Origin: Jacaranda mimosifolia
Lineage: Eukaryota; Streptophyta; Magnoliopsida; Lamiales; Bignoniaceae
Assembly (NCBI GenBank): GCA_018894105.1
Contig: CM032128.1
Span: 31,395,299-31,459,298, forward strand
Length of the DNA: 64,000 nucleotides
Direction: 5' to 3'
The notes under the pieces were generated by a model, which did no database searches, had not been told where the DNA came from, and saw only the letters and a list, made by a program, of their open reading frames with translations. Position 1 is the stretch's first letter, and every line of letters begins with the position of its first letter. A program made the translations under genes and the position numbers. This document shows, one piece after another, positions 27,201-39,705 of this stretch.

Positions 27201-28649
27201 AGTGTGCAGCCAGAAAAGAAGGCATACCTGGATGAATGATCACACCAGGAACCTCCAAAGACGGCATGTCATCGGTGATTGGCTCATCTTTAGGCTTAAT
27301 TAAATCATGATTTGAACTGCTCTTCTTTTTAGACGACAAAGGGATGCCAGGCTCAATCTTAGGCTCTTTAAGAACTACAGCACGGGATGAACTCTCAGGA
27401 ACTGATTTTTTCTCCTTGGATGGAATTTGAGGAGAGACAGTTCCTTTTCCTCTGTCTCTGAGTCTCATTGGATGAGAATGTGATCTGGATTCAGTTCTTA
27501 ATCGGGCATTTTGTTGACTTCTGCTGGTGCTACTGGGCTGGCAGGGATCACTTGTCTCATGAAGAGTCAAGGACTTCGGAGAAACAGGTTGCTTTCCTTT
27601 ATTTTTATCAAGTGATTGGCACATGCCTGCCCGAGGCTCAACCGTTGTGTTTTCTGCATTGGGCTGAAGTGACTCCACTATGCCTTGTGACCCATTTAGC
27701 TTTCGGAGATGGGTTTCAGGTAGTTCATCTGGTTCTTCTTTAGGTCTCACAAGTGGAGTTCTGGGTATGCTGGTATTAGATGTATGTAAGGAGGAAGTCT
27801 GACCATCTCGGTACCTGTGTCGCAATCTTTTTAACGGCCGTTCCGGCTCTTCAGTTGCCTGAGCTTCTTCCTGCAAACAGTCCTCGGCCTGTTAAGGATA
27901 ATTAAGCCTTATATAGTGTCAAAGACTGAAAAGAAAAAATAGTCAACAAAGTTATAAGATATAAAATAAAACATATCATCCAAAATTTGCCAATTGCCAT
28001 ACTCTATAGAAGCATTACTCATTATAATTGATCACCTACTTGAGTATTCGTAATCTTCTGTGGCTGCTCTGCTGGCTGACAACATAACATCAATCAGAAT
28101 ATTAACAATTAAATCATCTTTCTGTGTGATTGGAGGAGTGTAGGGGAAAAGCAGATTGATCATAAAAGCATAACTAGCATTAAGCGATTGATTTACTAAA
28201 TAAAATTACAAAGCAGATCACATACTTCATTATTCACATTCTTCTTAGAGAGCTCTTCTGCCTGAAAAATAATGTTGTATGAATCAGAATCTTAGTTTGA
28301 TCAAATGTAATTAAAATTAAAAAAAATGAGCAATAGAAGAAGAGATACCAACTAAACAAGAATAATCCAGTATGGAAAAATCAAATGAGAGGGGAAGGGA
28401 GCCAAAAAGCTTGGAAATAAGTAGAGCCAATCCAGGAGTTTACCCTCCAACACTTACTTCTGTTTCATCTCTCTCAAATATAGCATCAGCGAGAGCTCTA
28501 TAATTTTCCTCTTCAATAAGCGCCCAGTTTTTATCATACAATTTCAGCAAATTCCTCAATACTGGCTTCACCTTATCTTCGGAGATCCCTATAGCCTTCA
28601 TAGCACGAAAGGCATTTGCAACTCTAACTTTTGTTTCTTTATTGCTCAT
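24235..28649 (-). CDS. SUVR: SUVR-type SET-domain histone-lysine N-methyltransferase, about 880 aa
   Basis: Ten coding exons: 28458-28649, 28226-28261, 28040-28075, 27228-27888, 25509-26725, 25130-25395, 24768-24834, 24612-24662, 24337-24430 and 24235-24257. All phases agree. Residues 1 to about 64 are the plant WIYLD domain (KVRVANAFRAMKAIGI, RALADAIFERDE). Then come a long low-complexity Ser/Pro/Lys linker, a Cys-rich pre-SET zinc cluster from about residue 605, and a SET domain from about 715 ([46 protein letters not shown]). A post-SET CQCGSKFC is followed by a short basic tail. WIYLD plus SET defines the SUVR1/2/4 group, nuclear H3K9 methylation or RNA-directed silencing factors. The NHxC and DYG motifs are present, so catalysis is plausible. 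SUVR1- versus SUVR2-like is not resolved. Confidence 0.93.
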
Positions 28650-30807
28650 TTCAACAGATTCTATGTTACAGATGCTGAATCTCCCAATAAACCTAAAATT
28701 CTTAATTTTGTGAGCAAGGAGAATAATGGTGGTAGCAATTTAAAAATAAAAATAAAAAAATAATAAGAATAAGAATGAGAGAGAGAGAGAGAGTAGACCC
28801 TGCTGAACTTGTAAACCTAAAAAATCATTGATTGGTCTAGTATCATGTACAGCAAAAATCAGAGCAAGAGAAGCACAATAGATAAGAAAATCATCACAAC
28901 TTCAAACAGGACGATAAAAGTTATCCTTCCATATAGCAATCACGACTTCAAGCCCATAATGAAGCTTGATAAACACATTCAGTTTGAGGTTAAAACTTAG
29001 ATCAATAATAAGGAACTATGCTATGTGACTGGCGGGCAATGAAGAAACAACATAAACTGGGAGAAACTATCAAGAAGAGCATCTGACTAGCAGCATTTCA
29101 TCTCACTCTATCCAATAATTCAAAACATAGATAACATCAACAAAATTGAAACTTCAGTCTCTTCACCAAAGAGTAGTTGGAAACCCTCATACAATGCCAT
29201 GTGTATTTGAACTTAATTTTACTTATGTTTACAATGACTACGCTAGAAATCGATAGATCTTGACATGGATTGTTGTCAATAATCAAATATAATTGCAGTT
29301 CAATTTAGGAGTATATAAATTTACATAATCAGCCAGAAGCATAAAATCTACATATACTAGTGTAATTAATAGAACATTTTGATCACTTGGACAAACAAGA
29401 AAGAACAGAGAAATCATTCAATATTTTTTACACCATGCAACATATTATTTCGGCAATCTCTATCCTCGCCTGTACTTTCCAAAAAGAAAAGCCACTTTTA
29501 CTTCATTCCAAACCAAACAATCTTTCAGTTATCAAGGTCAAATTAACAGTTTCCAGGACCCATATCTGAAATCAATTATTTAATCATAACCCAAAAGGCT
29601 TGATATTTTTAACTTATTAGTAGACATCAAACGATAAAGAAATGAAAGTTATCATCACAGCAGTCACGTAACCCACTTAATTGCCTTAGTCAACAAAACA
29701 TATCAAAAAAATCAATGCCAACCTTAAAAATCACTCTAACAAGCATCATAAGATGCATAAAACTTCTAAAAAGAAATATGAAAAAGGCAGAAATCATCAG
29801 CTGATACAAGGATTTAGTTGATTCTGTACAGATCTGAGAATCCTCAAGAATCTCTCTGACTTGCTACACTCAATTCCGGGGAAAGAAATTAAATCTCTAA
29901 GAGATCATGAAAGCAAAAATTCTCACCTGTACCAGAAGAAGTGATAGCTCAATAAAAACAGAAATATATAGGAAACTTGAATTCTTAGTGTTCATATAAA
30001 CAGGATGAATTGTTGCTTTTTCTTTTCTAAAGAACCTTCACTATTAATTAAGGCACAAAAGACAAAAATGACAGGCAAGATATATCCTCACCAGTTCACA
30101 CGTATTAAGCATGCAAATAAGAGCATTCCTCATACATATGGAGAAAGTAGGGAAAACGTGAATCTGTAGTGTTTATTCAAAAGCACGTACTAGTTTTCCG
30201 TTTCAGCAAAAACGTCAATTAATGTGTCATTCAAAATAGGAAGTATCCTAAATTGTATTGTTAAGAGTGAAATTTTCAGCACAGTATTGCTGTTCGCGAA
30301 AGTGTACGTTTATTGAAGCTAATAATACAAAAACTGAGACCAAGCAAAAAGGAGAATACACCATTTTGTCCACCAACTGGAATTCAGGTATTTCATTCAT
30401 CAAAGTTAGGTTAGGTCTATTAGGCTTGGAGAAGGTAATTGCAAGATATGAGGCAGGACATCAAAATATGTCACTATAATATTAGTGTTTGCTGAAGTTA
30501 CCACAGTATGTGAAATTTGAGCATTCAAAATATTAAATTAAATCAGCAAATTATAATTGTACAATTAAGAAAGATATTATTTACAAAAAAGAAAAAAGAA
30601 AAAAGAAAAAACATAAATCAGCATAAACTGATAAACTCTAATAAGAAAACTACAACAATTAAGTTCAAAATGTGAGAGTTTATTAATTTGAATAATTAGA
30701 CTGACATCAGTTAGCATAAAGTCCATTAGAATTTTCAGTGAATAAAATTTATTTAAATTATTCCAGCAAATATCAAAATAATAGGACAAAGCAAGTGACT
30801 AACAAAT

Positions 30808-30810
<3 letters not shown>

Positions 30811-30867
<57 letters not shown>

Positions 30868-30905
30868 GAGAGAGAGAGAGAGGAGAGGGAAAGGAGGGAG
30901 CGGGG
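30811..30905. repeat. Compound microsatellite (AC)n(AT)n(AG)n
   Basis: About 22 AC repeats, then about six AT repeats, then an AG/GGGAGA-rich purine run, all in the putative SUVR leader intron. Likely length-polymorphic. Confidence 0.95.
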
Positions 30906-31369
30906 GAGAGAGATAGTGGGAACTTAAGGTGGGGGATCCATGGATGCCTTCCCCCTCTAGTTCCAAATCTGAACTAAAGAGCGGAAAGAAACTCTCAACG
31001 GATTATAGAAACATAGGCCTTAAAAGGATCAGAAGGATAGGTCGGGTTTTCATTCCTTTAGACACACTGTTAAATAAAATGATTGCAGAAGAAACTTTCA
31101 ATAAAAAAATTGGACAATTTGTAAATCGTAACTAAAAAATTATAGTACAACACACAATCAAAATGTGAAGTTTGGCTCTAAGTCTCAGCTTAGCCTCAAA
31201 AAGTTGATCTTTGTTAATCTATACAAGTATACTGTTTATAAAGCTTCACAGCCACAGCAACTCACCCAGCATGCTTTTTAATTGACTTGACAAAAATTTT
31301 AAAGATATTGATGAGATAGTTTTATTTTATCATCTATTCTCTTGCAGTTGTTTCCTCTCTCTCTACTTA

Positions 31370-31875
31370 TACTTCTATTCTTTTATTTCTTCGATTATTT
31401 TAATTTATCACAACTTTTGCCTTTTATATACCCTAAAAATTCAAAGCAATGCAATAAAATTATTAATAGAATTGTAGTATTATATAGAAGCATGAATGAA
31501 TATTTCTACTTACTTTTTATTATAAAAATATTAGCATACATAGAGTATGTCAAAATCACTAGATTAATTACAAAGTGTGAAGGCCTTAGTAACTTAGTAT
31601 ATTATTTAATGAACTGCTAGAATTAACCCCGTTTGTAGAGATAATAACATCCCACTAAATTTTTTCCCTCCAATTATTTACGTTTTTCTTTTTCCTTCTA
31701 TTATTTTATTTCATATTAACTTTTTCCTTTTGCTTATTCTAAAAATCCATATAAATGCATTGAAATTATTAAAAAAATTTATAGTAATGTATGAAAATGT
31801 AAATAAGTATTTTATTTATTTTATTATACTACAACGATTTTAGCACACACATCGAATGTGTGCCAAAATCTCTTG
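31370..31875. repeat. Diverged ~307-bp tandem duplication
   Basis: The block from CTTTTATTTCTTCGATTATT (about 31380) recurs at about 31687 with many changes. Shared parts include CCTAAAAATTC/TCTAAAAATCC, AATGCAATAAAATTATTAA/AATGCATTGAAATTATTAA and a TTAGCATACA/TTAGCACACA end. AT-rich, non-coding. Confidence 0.5.
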
Positions 31876-32901
31876 TTAAAATGATTGCAGAACCAAACTT
31901 TAGCAGCTATACTGAGCATCAAATTCTGAAAAAATTATTGTAAAAAGCACCTGCTAAAGCATTCAATAAGTTTCACATTCTGAGGAAAATGACAATCAAA
32001 ATTCTTTAAGTAGAATCAATCTTTCAAGATCGACTAGGGTTCAGTTCGACGAAAATTCAACTGATGGAGCCAGAAAATAAACAATAAAGAAGCTCAGAGG
32101 CAGAATTAGAAACTTGCCTATCAATGTTTAAGAGGCATAAAACTTTGCTGCTAAATCTACATATATCTAGATAAAGTGTTAAAAACATTATTGGAAATGC
32201 TTTTCCACAATGAAGTTAGAACTTTAAGCTGCATTTCTCAAGTTTCATATCAAAATTCAAACACCTCGAATTCATGGCACATAGCACAATATATTCAACA
32301 AAAAGAAAAAGAAAAGAAATTCTCATTTTCCAACTCAAACAAATGCCCTACGAAGTTAACGGCCATCTGAATGCACTAAACCCTAAAAACCTCCCAAAAA
32401 ATGGGGAAATGTAAAAGATAAAAAAAAATTCCACATCAAAAAGTTTCCACTCATCCACACAGCGGAGTAGCGAAAAGAGAAGGGGGGAAAAAGGAAAGAA
32501 AGAAAGAAAGAAAACCCTTCAGGCAAATTAAAAATTACTGAAAAAAAATCATGAATTTAAAAAAGGGTATAACAGATAAGAAATGTACTTGAAAATCTTA
32601 CGACGAAATGCACGAATTTGCAACGCATTGATACAGAAAAGCAATAAAGACAAAAATTCTTACCTGCATTCAAAAACCGCTTACCGCTTATATGTGAGAA
32701 AGAGAAACAGGGCAGTGGAGTGGTAGAGTGGGGACTTTACTTCAGAGTAACAATGGGAGTACTACTGAATATATTGAGGGGGAAAATTAGGGGAGTGTTT
32801 GGTTGTGTTTCCCAAACATTTTTGTTTTGGGGAACATAACCAATAGTACAATTATTTGTTTTCAAAATATTAAATAGTTTTTTTGTAAAATGCTCTTTCA
32901 T

Positions 32902-32910
32902 ATATTTCAT
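32902..32910. repeat. Left target-site duplication of MULE-2
   Basis: ATATTTCAT directly before the GGGGTATTTATT terminus, repeated exactly at 45340-45348. Confidence 0.92.
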
Positions 32911-33310
32911 GGGGTATTTATTAAAAAGTACCAAATGCACTTTTCAATTTGGTAATCAGTTCTCACTTGATTTTTGTTAGAACAAACTCTCTAATTTTGT
33001 TAAATTTTTAAAGATTACTCTCTACTCACTTGATTTGACAAAAATGCTCTTGAGTATCATATTTTTCATACATTTTTTCTCAATTCTTCTCCAACCGGAT
33101 AAGCAAACAATAAACCCTATTATACGCTCATTACCAGAAACAGAAAAAATGCAACAAGCTCCACGGCGGGAACGAGAATAACGTTAGAGCCAAAAACCAC
33201 CAACCCGATAGCTGCATTGTCTTCTTCTCTTTTTATTTTCATCATTTTCGGGTTTCATCTTCTTTTCAGTTTCTTCTAAGTTGCTTCTGAGTTTCTTTTT
33301 TTTTCCGATA

Positions 33311-36300
33311 ATGTCAACCAATAGTAAAGCAAGTGTGCTCAATCAAGTGTTGGGGAGTTGCCGCTACAAATACCAGCTCCATATAATGTCAATTAAGGAT
33401 AGTATGACTTTAATGGATATGTACATTAATCTTGCAAGAAAATGGAGTGAAATCAACGCCGAGCACTTTAGTTTGCAATATATAGCTCCACATCAAAGAT
33501 TGTACGTGAGTTTAACTGATGACGATGATGTCATGAATATGGTCTTACTGCATTTGACATTGAAGATGAACATTGTTAACATCTTGGTAAACCAAAAGGA
33601 TGAATCAAGCAGTAGAGAAAAGAAGAGCAGTGATGTTTTAAGGTAATACTTCTACAGAATCTAAACTGTACTGCAGTTTGTATATTTTTGTACTTGAAGT
33701 GTTCCGAAATTGCACTATGTTTATTTGAAAATCTTTATGTACTTGTAGCGTTCTACATTATACTTCATTGCAGTTAACATTCTACTTCATCTCACAAAAA
33801 TTATACTTTATTATGTAAGTTTTATACTTCAAGTGTTCTACTAAAGGATTATCTAAAATTGTACTGCAACTTGTAGAGGTTTATACTTGAAGTGTTTCCG
33901 AATTGTACATAATCTATACAAAATTATACTTTTTGTTTTCTGAAATTATTTATTTAACCAAAATTGTACTGAGTTGGTAGGGTTTTATACTTCAATTGTT
34001 CGGAAATTGTACTTAATTTTACACAAATTTGTACTCCAGTTATCTGAAATTGTACTTCATTTCACTAAAATTGTACTATATTATTTAAGTTTTATACTTC
34101 AAAGTGTTCTACTAATTGATATCTAAAGTTATACTGCTATTGCTAACGGTTTATACCTGAAGTGTTAAAAACTATACTTCTTTTTTTTCAAAATTGTACT
34201 TCAATTTTTTGATATTATACTTTATTTTACAAAATCTTTACTTATTTATTGAAGGTCTATATTTTAAGGGTTATATTTATCGATTATCCAAAATACACTG
34301 CAGTTGCTAGGGCTTTATACTTTAAAAGTTTGAAATTGTACTTCACTTTATCTAAAATTGTACATTTATTTTCTGAAATTATATTTTCTTTTGTACTTCA
34401 TTTTATAGAAACCTATACTCTTTTCATTGAAGTTCTATACTTCAAGCGTCCTAAATTGTACGTCATTTTATATAAACTTGTACTTCAATTATCTGAATCT
34501 ATTATTTGACTTTCATATTTTCTACTAATAAATTATCCAATTTGTACTGAAATTGCTAAGGCTTTATACTTCAAGTGTTCAGAAATCGTTCTTCACTTAA
34601 TCAAAAATTGTACTCTTGTTTTTTAAAATTATACTTCATTTTATACATCATTTTATTTAAATCTGTACTCTTGTCATTGAAGTTATATACTTTAGGTATT
34701 CCCAAAATGTACTTCATTTTACCTAAACTTGTACTCATTCATTGAAGTTCTATACTTCAAGTGTCCTAAATTGTACTTCACTGTATCTGAAATTGTACTT
34801 CAATTTTCTGAATCTATTATTTAATTTAGAAGCGACTACGAATGGATTATCAAAAAATTATACTGCAATAGCTAAAGTTTTATACTTCAGGAGTTTGGAA
34901 ATTATACTTCAAATTATCTAAAATTGTACTTCAATTTTCTGAACTTATATTTCAGTTCTTACATAATTTCACCTAAATCTGTATATTCTTTTCATTGAAG
35001 TTCTATACTTCAGGTATTCTGAAATTGTATTTCACTTTGTCTAATATTGTACTTCAATTTTTTGAAGTCATACTTCATTTTATACATCATTTTACTGAAA
35101 CTTGTACTCCATTCATTAAAGTTCTATACTTCGAATGTCTGAACTTGTACTTTAATTATCTGAACCTATTATTTAATTTTTAAGCGTCTACTAATGTATT
35201 ATCTAAAAATTATACTGCAATAGCTAAGGTTTTATACTTCAATTATTTGAAATTGTACTTCACTTTATATAAAATTGAACTTAGATTTTTTGAAATTATA
35301 CTTCAGTTTTTACATAATTTAACCTAAATCTGTATTCTTTTCAATGAAGTTCTATACTTTAGGTATTCTCAAATTGTACTTCAGGTGTCTAAAATTTTAT
35401 TTCTATTTCTTTAAATTATACTTCATTTTATACATTACTTTACCTAAACTTGTACTCCATTCATTGAATTTCTATACTTCAAGTGTCCTAAATTGTACTT
35501 CAATTTTCTGAATCTGTTATTGAATTTAGAAGCGACTACGAATGGATTATCAAAAAATTATACTGCAATAGCTAAAGTTTTATATTTCAGGAGTTTCGAA
35601 ATTGTACTTCAAATTATCTAAAATTGTACTTCAACTTTCTGAACTTATATTTCAGTTCTTACATAATTTCACCTAAATTTGTATATTCTTTTCATTGAAG
35701 TTCTATACTTCAGGTATTCTGAAATTGTATTTCACTTTGCCTAAAATTGTACTTCAATTTTTTGAAGTCATACTTCATTTTATACATCATTTTACCGAAA
35801 CTTGTACTCCATTCATTAAAGTTCTATACTTCAAATGTCTGAAGTTGTACTTCATTTTATCTGAACTTGTACTTTAATTATCTGAACCTATTATTTAATT
35901 TTTAAGCGTCTACTAATGTATTATCTAAAAATTATATTGCAATAGCTAAGGTTTTATACTTCAGTTGTTCTTAAATTGTACTTCACTTTATATAAAATTG
36001 AACTTAGATTTTTCAAAATTATACTTCAGTTTTTACATAATTTAACCTAAATCTGTATTATTTTCAATGAAGTTCTATACTTCGGGTCTTCTCAAATTGT
36101 ACTTCATTTCTTTTACTTTTGTTTATTAAAATTATACTTCATTTTATACATCATTTTATCTAAATCTGTACTCTTTTAATTGAAGTTCTGTACTTCAGGT
36201 GTTCTCAAATTGTACTTCATTTTATTTTAGCTTGTACTTCAATTTTCTGAATCTCTTAATTAATTTTCAAGTGTTATACTAATGAATTATCCAAAAAAGT

Positions 36301-38340
36301 GTACTGCAATTGTTGCATTGTATACTTCTATTGTTTTGAAATTGTACTTCGTTTATTTGAAATTATACCACAATGCTGAATTATTCTACATATTTTACTT
36401 TATTTTACCTAAAATTATACTTCATTTGTCAACCTCAAGGGATGCAGTCGAGGAGGAAATTGATTCGACCAATGCATCGCACAATGAATTGGCTTTAATT
36501 AGCAACTCAATTGATGCATGGAGGAATTGCATAAATGGAGAGGGTCAAACATTCAAGGATGCTGAGGAGTTCAGAATTATGCTTAAGAATTATGCAGTGT
36601 CTACTTTGAGGTCGTTTAAATATAAGAAAAATGCCAGCAAAAAAATCATAGCCGTTTGCAGTGATGAAATTTGCAAATGGAGAATCTATGCATCAAGGCA
36701 TGAAGCTGATAAATTATTTGGCATTCGAAAATGCAATCTAGAGCACACATGTGGTGAGGCTAATCTTCGGACAAGGGGACATCCTAAAGCTGATTCCGCT
36801 TGGGTTGCTAATGTAGTGAAGGATAAATTGAGATCAGAGCCATGTTATCGGCCCTCTACCATACTGAAAGATATTCACAGAGAATACGGTGTGGAACTTA
36901 GGTACCATAAAGCACGGATGGGTAAGGAATTAGCTATGCATGACATCCATGGAGCTGAGAAGGGATCTTATGATAAGTTGAGGTGGTACGGTGATGCTGT
37001 GAATAGGACAAACCCTGGAACTATTGCAGACTGTGAGATTGACCCAATCAGTTGAAAATTTCGTCGGCTATTTATATGTTTCAGTGCCTGCCTTCTTGGT
37101 TTTCTCAGGGGATACAGGCCATTGATATTCTTGGACGGCACCCATATTAAAAATAAATATAAAGGAGTCTTACTCAGCGCTGTCAGTAAGGATGCTAATG
37201 ATGACTTATTCACGATAGCATATGCAGTTGTTGACTCTAAAAATGATATTAATTGGGAGTGGTTCTGCTTTAAGTTGAGAAGCGTCTTAGATTCTGAATA
37301 TCTGCCTGGCTTATCAAGGTTTACTTTCTTCTTTGATCGACATCCAGGTCTTCTTAAGGCCCTCCCCATGATATTTCCCGGTAGCCACCATGCATATTGC
37401 TTGAGACACTTAATGGATAACTTTAAGAAACAAGTAAGTGTACTCTATCTTTGTTTGTGAGACAATTATGTGAAATAAACTCTACTTCATAATATTAAGT
37501 ACATTACTGTTCTATTATTTTAAATTCAGGTATTAAGGAAGTACCCTCTACATAACAATAAACATTGGTGTTCTGTTTTTGTGAAAGTTGCATATACACC
37601 TACAAGGCAGGAGTATACCCGACATATAGACAACATGTTGGAGTCAATGCCGCTTGCCAGAGACTTTATTATGCAGTCTGACCCACCATGTTGGGCAAAT
37701 TCCTTATTAAGTGGAGATCGATGGGGGGTAATAAACAATAATCAAGCAGAAAGTTGGAATAATTGGGTTAAACCAGCCTGATTTATGCCAGTTGCAGCCA
37801 TGGTTGATCACATACGCATGCAAATAATGGTTATGATGCATGATAGACGAGAAGAATCTCATAATATGGTTGGTTAATTATGTCCCAAGCAAGAGAAAAA
37901 GTTGGCAATCAATCATATGCGTTATCGTAACTTAAAAGTTGTCATGTCTAGCGGTTGGAGCTTTGAGGTGATTGAGCAAGATAAATCGTATGTTGTAGAT
38001 TTACAGAGCATAGTTTGTTCGTGCGGAGCATGGCAGATTGATAAAATACCATGCAGACATGCTTGTGCTTGTATCAAGTCAAAGTCACTTTCACCGTATG
38101 ACTTCACCGATCAATACTACCGAGTTGAGATGTATCAACAAGCATACCAGGCAGTTATAACCCCTATTCCTACGTTTGATATGCAAATGTTCCCTGTATA
38201 TGATGATGATGTCATTCATGCAACTGATTGTTGATCTTAGCCTGGGCGTAGAATGACACAGAGGATTCCATCATAGATTGAGAAACGTGTAATTAAGTGT
38301 AAAAGGTGTGGTAAAACAGGGCATAATCGTCGAACTTACA
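33311..38340 (+). pseudogene. MuDR-type transposase gene of MULE-2, nonsense-disrupted
   Basis: Exon 1 (33311-33642) encodes a PB1-like N-terminal segment (MSTNSKASVLNQV; LYVSLTDDDDVMNMVLLH). It joins in phase, across a 2.8-kb repeat intron, to exon 2 (36440-37433). Exon 2 carries the MuDR DNA-binding zinc region (SDEICKWRIYA, KCNLEHTC) and the MULE DDE core (FLDGTHIKNKYKGVLLSAVS; TFFFDRHPGLLKAL; HHAYCLRHLMDNFKK). Exon 3 (37530 to about 38340) carries NNQAESWNNW, the SWIM zinc finger (CSCGAWQIDKIPCRHACA) and a zinc-knuckle remnant whose last Cys is Tyr (KCKRCGKTGHNRRTY). In-frame stops lie at 37053-37055, 37779-37781, 37875-37877 and 38232-38234, with two TAGs after. The second stop (TGA) fits decay of a CGA codon. 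No large deletion is seen. Confidence 0.9.
33645..36436 (+). repeat. GTAC-core repeat field in transposase intron 1
   Basis: Nearly 2.8 kb built from degenerate 20-30 bp phrases such as AAATTGTACTTCATTTTA, TTTATACTTCAAGTGTTC and CTGAAATTATACTTCA. The words TGTACTT and TATACTT recur every few tens of bases, nearly always in this orientation. Longer second-order repeats are also visible: 34820-35200, 35525-35910 and 35920-36100 share long stretches. Short open frames here (for example 34995-35183, 35695-35877) are copies of the same repeat, not genes. Confidence 0.9.
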
Positions 38341-38344
38341 AAGA

Positions 38345-39590
38345 ATCAGTAAACTAGTTAACTTTTGTACCTCAATACAGGATAATTGTACTTGATTTCT
38401 TCGCATTTGCACCTCACTTGGGCAATGAAGCAGGTGATTTATCATGAAATTAGCATTCTTGCATGCTGTCTGAGACATAGTTAACTTTTGTACCTCAATA
38501 CGGGATAATTGTACTTGATTTCTTCGCATTTGCGCCTCACTTGGACAACTTTGTACTTAATTAATATCTTGGTATTTTTACTAATATTTTTGAATTGAAA
38601 TTTGTTCAAAGATTTGATTTTTAATTCTTGGTAATTAATAACCAAAATATTGAAGTATGTGTCCAATATTTATCATATGAATAAAATAATATTATAATTT
38701 TTAAGTTGTTAATCACTAGTGTTCAACGGATGAATGTTATCAATCGCAGTAATGAAAGAATACTTATGCTTTCAAAGATGTAACGAAATGAGAATTTGAC
38801 GATGCTATCCACCCTATCATCCGTACAAATTCGTACTTCACCAGATCCGACAATCTCAAATTATTGTACTTGCCCATCATTACAATTATTGGAGAATAAT
38901 TATTCAACTTGAATAAGTGTACTTCAAGAAAACAAATCTTATACTTGGATTGTCTAATTTTATACTTCATATCTCCGGAATTGTACTTCATTTGTACTTC
39001 GTTCCCCTAATTTGTACTTTGTTTCCCTTTAATTGTACTCAAGTCCCCCCCTTGTTTCAATTGAATTGAAGTGTTATTCAGCGACACACATTTTATACTT
39101 TCTTTGTTCCGGGTTTGTACCTCATTTCCCCTGAATTGTATTCAAATTCCCTACCTAGTTTCAATTGAATTGAAGTGTACTTCAACGAAGCACATTTTAT
39201 ACTCTATTTATCTGAATTTGTACTTTGTTTCTCGTGAATTGTACTCAAGATCCCTGCTTTGTTTCAATTGAATTTAAGTGTTCTTCAGCGACACACATTT
39301 TATACTTTCTTTGTTCCGGGTTTGTACCTCATTTCCCCTGAATTGTATTCAAATTCCCTGCCCAGTTTCAATTTAATTGAAGTGTACTTCAACGAAGCAC
39401 ATTTGCTACTCTGTTTATCTGAATTTGTACTTTGTTCTCGTGAATTGTACTCAAGATCCCCGCCTTGTTTCAATTGAATTTAAGTGTTCTTCAGCGACAC
39501 ACATTTTATACTTTCTTTGTTCCGGGTTTGTACCTCATTTCCCCTAAATTGTATTCAAATTCCCTGCCCAGTTTCAATTGAATTTAAGTT
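38345..39590. repeat. Convergent spacer of MULE-2 with tandem repeats
   Basis: Two copies of GTTAACTTTTGTACCTCAAT and the following ~70 bp lie at about 38356 and 38479. From about 39070 a ~208-bp unit (CAGCGACACACATTTTATAC ... CTCAAGATCCC) is repeated about 2.5 times (near 39079, 39287 and 39493). TGTACTT words continue through it. No gene is seen. Confidence 0.8.
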
Positions 39591-39705
39591 ATAAATAATT
39601 AATGGAAAATTACACTTACATACAAAATAATATTATAAACAAATTATGCTTCAATTTACACATGTATTTACATACAAGTGATTCAAATCCTGGCATTTTC
39701 ATGAC

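Larger units (their letters stand above)
28650..32720 (-). other. Probable 5' leader and long leader intron of the SUVR gene
   Basis: An acceptor-like GATTCAG lies about 25 bp upstream of the SUVR start codon. A strong donor (GCAG/GTAAGAA) lies at 32664 after a short purine-rich exon-like stretch, with a second candidate (ACAG/GTGAGAA) at 29926. This suggests a non-coding first exon at about 32664-32720 and a 4-kb leader intron. No coding exon was recognised within it. It contains a composite microsatellite and a diverged duplication. The model is inference from splice signals only. Confidence 0.4.

Noticed and set aside
32791..32830. GTGTTTGGTTGTGTTTCCCAAACA as a third Tourist-like MITE end
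   Set aside because: No partner terminus and no TTA duplication could be found.
34249..35877. Apparent family of 60-86 aa proteins with FTLSKIVL-type motifs
   Set aside because: Translations of the GTAC-core intron repeat; no start context and no coding pattern.
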